From an uncultured Collinsella sp. (lineage in GTDB: Bacteria > Actinomycetota > Coriobacteriia > Coriobacteriales > Coriobacteriaceae), in NCBI GenBank assembly GCA_902479075.1, contig CABSNK010000024.1:1-26206 (forward strand): a DNA stretch of 26,206 nt, read 5' to 3'. The first letter of the stretch is position 1, and the number at the start of each line of letters is the position of its first letter. Shown here in pieces: positions 23,305-26,206 of this stretch. A program made the translations under genes and the position numbers. Below the pieces are notes generated by a model. It ran no database searches and was not told the origin of the DNA. It was given only the letters and a program-made list of their open reading frames with translations.

Positions 23305-24153
23305 TTACGCCGCCGCGAACACTCCCAAACCCGTTCCGATGATGCAGATCGCGAAGATGCCAATAATAATCCAAATGGTCTTGACACCCTTTTTATAGAG
23401 GGCAACGCAAGCGAACGTTGCCAGCAAGGGCAGCAGACCGGGGAAGATCGAATCGAACAGATCCTGCAGGACAATCTCCGAACCACCCACATCAAAGGTC
23501 AAAGCCGTGGACAGCGAGACCTGTGCCGCAATCATTGCGCCGATAACGGTCATTCCGAGGACACCGGCAGCATGCGTCATGCGAGACATAAGGTTGTTCT
23601 CTTCGGACTGCTGCAGGAACTTGGTTCCCAGGTCGTAACCCAGATGGGCTGCGACGATACGCGTTGCAAAGTTAATCACGGAGTAGATGAGCGCGTACAC
23701 GATGGGGCCGAGCGGGTTGCCCGTCGAAGCGATGCCAATACCAATGCCGGCGGCGACCACGCGGAACGTACCCCAGTAGAACGAATCGCCAATGCCGGAA
23801 AGCGGTCCCATGAGGCCGACCTTCATGGCGTTAATCGAGGACGTGTCGAAGTTCTTATCGGCAGCCGCCTGCTCTTCCATCGAAACCGTTAGGCCGGCTA
23901 CAAACGGAAGCACATGAGGCGTGATGTTAAAGAACTCGGTATGGCGATCAAGTGCCGCATAGTAATCGTCGTCGTTGGGATAGATCTTTCGCAGGGGCTT
24001 CTGAATGGTGTACATGAAGCCCATTGCCATCATCTTGTCGTACGACTGCGAGCACTGGCTCGTAAACTGGCGAAGGAACATGCTCCGATACATATCGGGG
24101 CTCATAATCGCGTCCTTCTTGGCCTCTTTGAGGTCGGTGTTCTGGGTAGCCAT
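23305..24153 (-). CDS. PTS mannose/fructose/sorbose-family IID component
   Basis: 282 residues. With IIC it forms the membrane channel of a mannose-family phosphotransferase system, which phosphorylates its substrate during uptake. Typical features are MYRSMFLRQFTSQCSQSYDKMMAMGFMYTIQKPLRKIY at the N-terminus, FFNITPHVLPFVAGLTVSMEE, the loop VGLMGPLSGIGDSFYWGTFRVVAAGIG, and C-terminal membrane segments ending at IIGTGLGVF. The start overlaps the IIC stop as TAATG, so the two are translationally coupled. It is the last gene of the operon, followed by a terminator. The substrate, by operon context, is likely an Amadori-type amino sugar conjugate. Confidence 0.95.
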   Translation of the reverse strand: MATQNTDLKEAKKDAIMSPDMYRSMFLRQFTSQCSQSYDKMMAMGFMYTIQKPLRKIYPNDDDYYAALDRHTEFFNITPHVLPFVAGLTVSMEEQAAADKNFDTSSINAMKVGLMGPLSGIGDSFYWGTFRVVAAGIGIGIASTGNPLGPIVYALIYSVINFATRIVAAHLGYDLGTKFLQQSEENNLMSRMTHAAGVLGMTVIGAMIAAQVSLSTALTFDVGGSEIVLQDLFDSIFPGLLPLLATFACVALYKKGVKTIWIIIGIFAICIIGTGLGVFAAA

Positions 24154-24926
24154 TAGAAGTCCTCCTCTTCATCTGCAGCAACCGTCTGCGGACCGGACGA
24201 GCCCTCGCGGAAGGCCAGGAGCAGCGCGACGCAAATGGCAGCTGCGGCGACGCCGATAACGTCCATCTTGAGGTAGATGACCATAATGAATCCCAGGAAC
24301 AGCCAAGGAAGCAGCTTGTTATCGCCCATGGTCCTAATAAGAAGTGCGAAGCCGATGCAGACCATGACGCCGGATGCAACGTTGAGGCCATCCATCACAA
24401 ACTGCGGAATCGCGTTGAGCGCATTGTTGATGAGGTCGGCACCAAAGAACAGCGAGCAAAACACCAGCAGTGCAGACGGAATGCCAATCGACAGCGGCAC
24501 GACGGTCAGATGGTACAGGTTCGCCTTGGCAAGATCGCGATTTGCCAGAGCGGTCTCAATCTTCTTGCAGGCAAAGGCACCCGGAACGGCGTAGCAGAAG
24601 TTGCGCCACACCTGAAGGAAGACGGAGACGGGAAGGGCGAGCGCGACGGCAGTTGCCGTGCCCGTACCCGTAATGACGGCAAACGCGCAGCCAAGCACGC
24701 CGGAGGCATAGACCTCGGGAGGAACCGCCGCGCCGACCATGATGGCGCCCATGAACATGAACTCCAAAGCAGCGCCGACGATAACGCCCTGCTGGACATC
24801 GCCAAGGATCAAGCCGACAAACAGGCTTGTAAACAGCGGACGACCAAGCATCGTAATGCCAAATAATTGCTCGTCCATGGACGCAATAAATGCGACCAGT
24901 GCAACTAGAAGATACTGGACAACCAT
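24153..24926 (-). CDS. PTS mannose/fructose/sorbose-family IIC component
   Basis: 257 residues. Membrane permease half with seven or more hydrophobic segments. Family text includes GRPLFTSLFVGLILGDVQQGVIVGAALEFMFMGAIMVGAAVPPEVYASGVLG and the hydrophobic NALNAIPQFVMDGLNVASGVMVCIGFALL. The frame allows TTG at 24935, but the ATG at 24926 is chosen because TGGGG sits about nine bases before it and the TTG would leave no space. It is 81 bp after the SIS-domain gene. IIA and IIB, needed to phosphorylate the sugar, are not next to it. Confidence 0.94.
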   Translation of the reverse strand: MVVQYLLVALVAFIASMDEQLFGITMLGRPLFTSLFVGLILGDVQQGVIVGAALEFMFMGAIMVGAAVPPEVYASGVLGCAFAVITGTGTATAVALALPVSVFLQVWRNFCYAVPGAFACKKIETALANRDLAKANLYHLTVVPLSIGIPSALLVFCSLFFGADLINNALNAIPQFVMDGLNVASGVMVCIGFALLIRTMGDNKLLPWLFLGFIMVIYLKMDVIGVAAAAICVALLLAFREGSSGPQTVAADEEEDF

Positions 24927-25007
24927 TTCGATCAACCCCAGAAACAGGTCTACAGGCGAGGCGTTCTGCGCAGCTCGCCTGCAGACAACCGCAGCAATTT
25001 GAGAGGA

Positions 25008-26042
25008 TTAGTAGTTCATCTGGTGATAGTAACGACGCGTGGTGAGCGGGTGGTTACGGACGTGCTCGAGATGGCAGCTCAGACGCTCGGTGATGGTGTA
25101 GGTGACCATCGGGGAGACGATCTTGCGGAACTCGGGGTCGCTGAACGGCAGCTCGACCTCGGCGGTGTCGAACTTGTTCACGCGGACATGGACGCCCTTC
25201 TCGTCGGCGAGCATGTGAGTGAAGTTGTCCACGCGGTCCATGAGCTTACGGGTGTCGTCCTCGCCGTAGAGCATGATGAGGCTCGTGCCCTCCTCGCACA
25301 GTTCGATGGTGCCGTGGAAGAACTCGGCGGCGTGGATGGACTTGGTCTTGATCCACTGCATCTCCTCGAGGATGCACATAGCGTAGTCGTAGGCCTCACC
25401 CCAGAGCATGCCGGAGCCAATCACCATGTGGTAATCGGTGTCCTTGAAGTCCTCGGCCATGGCGGCGCAGCGCTCGTCCTGAGCGTCCTTGGCCTTGATG
25501 AGGTACGGAGCGATGTTGCCGAACTCCTCCATGAAGGTGTCGTACTTGGGGAAGGCGCCGGCGTTCTTGAGGAAGCGGGCGACCAGCGTGATCTGGTAGG
25601 TGTAGATGGCCTCGCACAGAACGTCATCCTCGGCGAAGCTGAAGAACTTGTAATCGGCGTACTCAGTGGCCGGGGTGTTGTCGTTGGAGACATACATCAG
25701 CGTGCGGGCACCCTGCTCCTGGCAGAACTTGGCGGCCTCGATGATCTCGGGGGTGGTGCCGGTACGGGTGGAGAAGACGCAGACCGAGTCCTTGTTGAAG
25801 GTCTTGGGCGGGCATGCGAGGAACTCAGCGGCAATCTCGCAGTGGACGTCGACATCGGCCGTGGTGGTCTCGACCCAATACTTCATCGGGAGCGTGTGGG
25901 CCCAGGTGCCGCCGCAGCCGATGAAGAAGATGTTGGAATAACCCTGCTCGCAGACCTTGTCCACGGCAGCCTCAATCTGAGGACGGAGAGCGAGGGCATC
26001 GCTCACAACCTTCTCGTAACGAGGCTCATCGAAATTGAACAT
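25008..26042 (-). CDS. SIS-domain sugar-amine deglycase (FrlB/GfrF-like)
   Basis: 344 residues with two SIS domains and no glutaminase domain, so it is not GlmS. Landmarks are FFIGCGGTWAHTLPMKYWVE (about 39-58), CVFSTRTGTTPEIIEAAKFC (about 88-107) in the first sugar-phosphate site, and AEFFHGTIELCEEG in the second domain, whose Glu and His match the catalytic pair of FrlB-type enzymes. These cleave a 6-phosphorylated sugar-lysine (or other amine) conjugate to sugar phosphate and free amine, a role that fits with the downstream PTS. Exact substrate (fructose-, glucose- or other amine) is open. AGGAG lies seven bases before the ATG. First gene of the operon. Confidence 0.85.
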   Translation of the reverse strand: MFNFDEPRYEKVVSDALALRPQIEAAVDKVCEQGYSNIFFIGCGGTWAHTLPMKYWVETTTADVDVHCEIAAEFLACPPKTFNKDSVCVFSTRTGTTPEIIEAAKFCQEQGARTLMYVSNDNTPATEYADYKFFSFAEDDVLCEAIYTYQITLVARFLKNAGAFPKYDTFMEEFGNIAPYLIKAKDAQDERCAAMAEDFKDTDYHMVIGSGMLWGEAYDYAMCILEEMQWIKTKSIHAAEFFHGTIELCEEGTSLIMLYGEDDTRKLMDRVDNFTHMLADEKGVHVRVNKFDTAEVELPFSDPEFRKIVSPMVTYTITERLSCHLEHVRNHPLTTRRYYHQMNY

Positions 26043-26062
26043 CCCTTACTCCTAACTCACTT

Positions 26063-26083
26063 GGATGAACCCTTCATTCATCC
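26063..26083. promoter_or_regulatory. Dyad between operon promoter and start
   Basis: GGATGAA (26063-26069) and TTCATCC (26077-26083) form a perfect inverted repeat with a 7-bp spacer, just downstream of the presumed start site. It is a plausible repressor operator for the deglycase/PTS operon. Confidence 0.5.
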
Positions 26084-26092
26084 CATGACGTT

Positions 26093-26120
26093 ATAATACT
26101 TTATATAACTAACTATGCAA
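26093..26120 (-). promoter_or_regulatory. Probable promoter of the deglycase/PTS operon
   Basis: Minus strand TTGCAT (26120-26115), a 16-bp spacer, TATTAT (26098-26093). The -10 matches five of six positions. A TATATA nearby makes the exact -10 uncertain. Confidence 0.5.
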
Positions 26121-26157
26121 GAACTATTTCAGATTTTTTTGATTTTTCTTTAATCAG

Positions 26158-26180
26158 AACCACCCTTAAAAAGGGTGGTT
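26158..26180. terminator. Hairpin at the right edge
   Basis: AACCACCCTT and AAGGGTGGTT form a perfect 10-bp stem with a 3-nt loop. Neither side has a good T-run, so it may be the end of a gene beyond the window rather than a proven terminator. Confidence 0.5.
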
Positions 26181-26206
26181 TGCTCTTAGGGTATAACCCA
26201 CGGGCC

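Noticed and set aside
26093..26130. Sigma-54 promoter for the PTS operon
   Set aside because: TTGCA is present, but the -24 GG element is missing (TGAAAT in its place), and I know of no sigma-54 use in this group.

Overview
The window looks like chromosome of a Coriobacteriia actinobacterium, most likely Collinsella or a close relative. This rests on the GC-rich coding style, the mix of actinobacterial housekeeping genes with Firmicutes-like regulation (a transcription-terminating T-box, a mannose-family PTS), and several proteins and intergenic hairpins that resemble ones I associate with gut Coriobacteriia. No database search was possible, so the genus is an inference.

Layout, left to right. 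A minus-strand SERCA-type cation ATPase (cut by the left edge) has its Shine-Dalgarno buried in a strong leader hairpin. A plus-strand pyruvate kinase (pyk) follows, with its own promoter and a very strong terminator. Next is a large inverted repeat and a plus-strand gene of an AbiEi/DUF559-like type, converging on a zinc-dependent phospholipase C-family protein; the two stop codons share one CTAG. A minus-strand ECF metal transporter operon (cbiM-cbiQ-cbiO order) comes next. Its promoter carries a dyad GTGTTAC-N14-GTAACAC of the NikR kind, which argues for nickel rather than cobalt.

Upstream of that lie pheT and pheS (minus), separated by an unusual palindromic element and preceded by a T-box leader with a clear terminator/antiterminator pair. 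Divergent from the T-box is an M32 carboxypeptidase with a lysine-rich tail. A cluster of REP-like hairpins separates it from the minus-strand pair glmM and an EamA-type transporter. A tRNA-Val(GAC) gene has its own promoter and terminator.

From about 18.3 to 23.2 kb the window looks accessory: a DUF5710 zinc-ribbon protein, a tiny two-CxxC protein, an HNH endonuclease with an SRA-like N-terminal region (a modification-dependent restriction candidate), an unrecognised 163-residue protein, and an AlbA_2/HATPase/winged-helix regulator. Upstream of the regulator are two copies of a roughly 71-bp block of TATCTCTC sites with identical internal spacing, the most striking unexplained structure in the window.

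The right end is a minus-strand operon for sugar-amine uptake and breakdown: a SIS-domain deglycase (FrlB-like) followed by mannose-family PTS IIC and IID, closed by a terminator. IIA and IIB are not in the operon as seen here.
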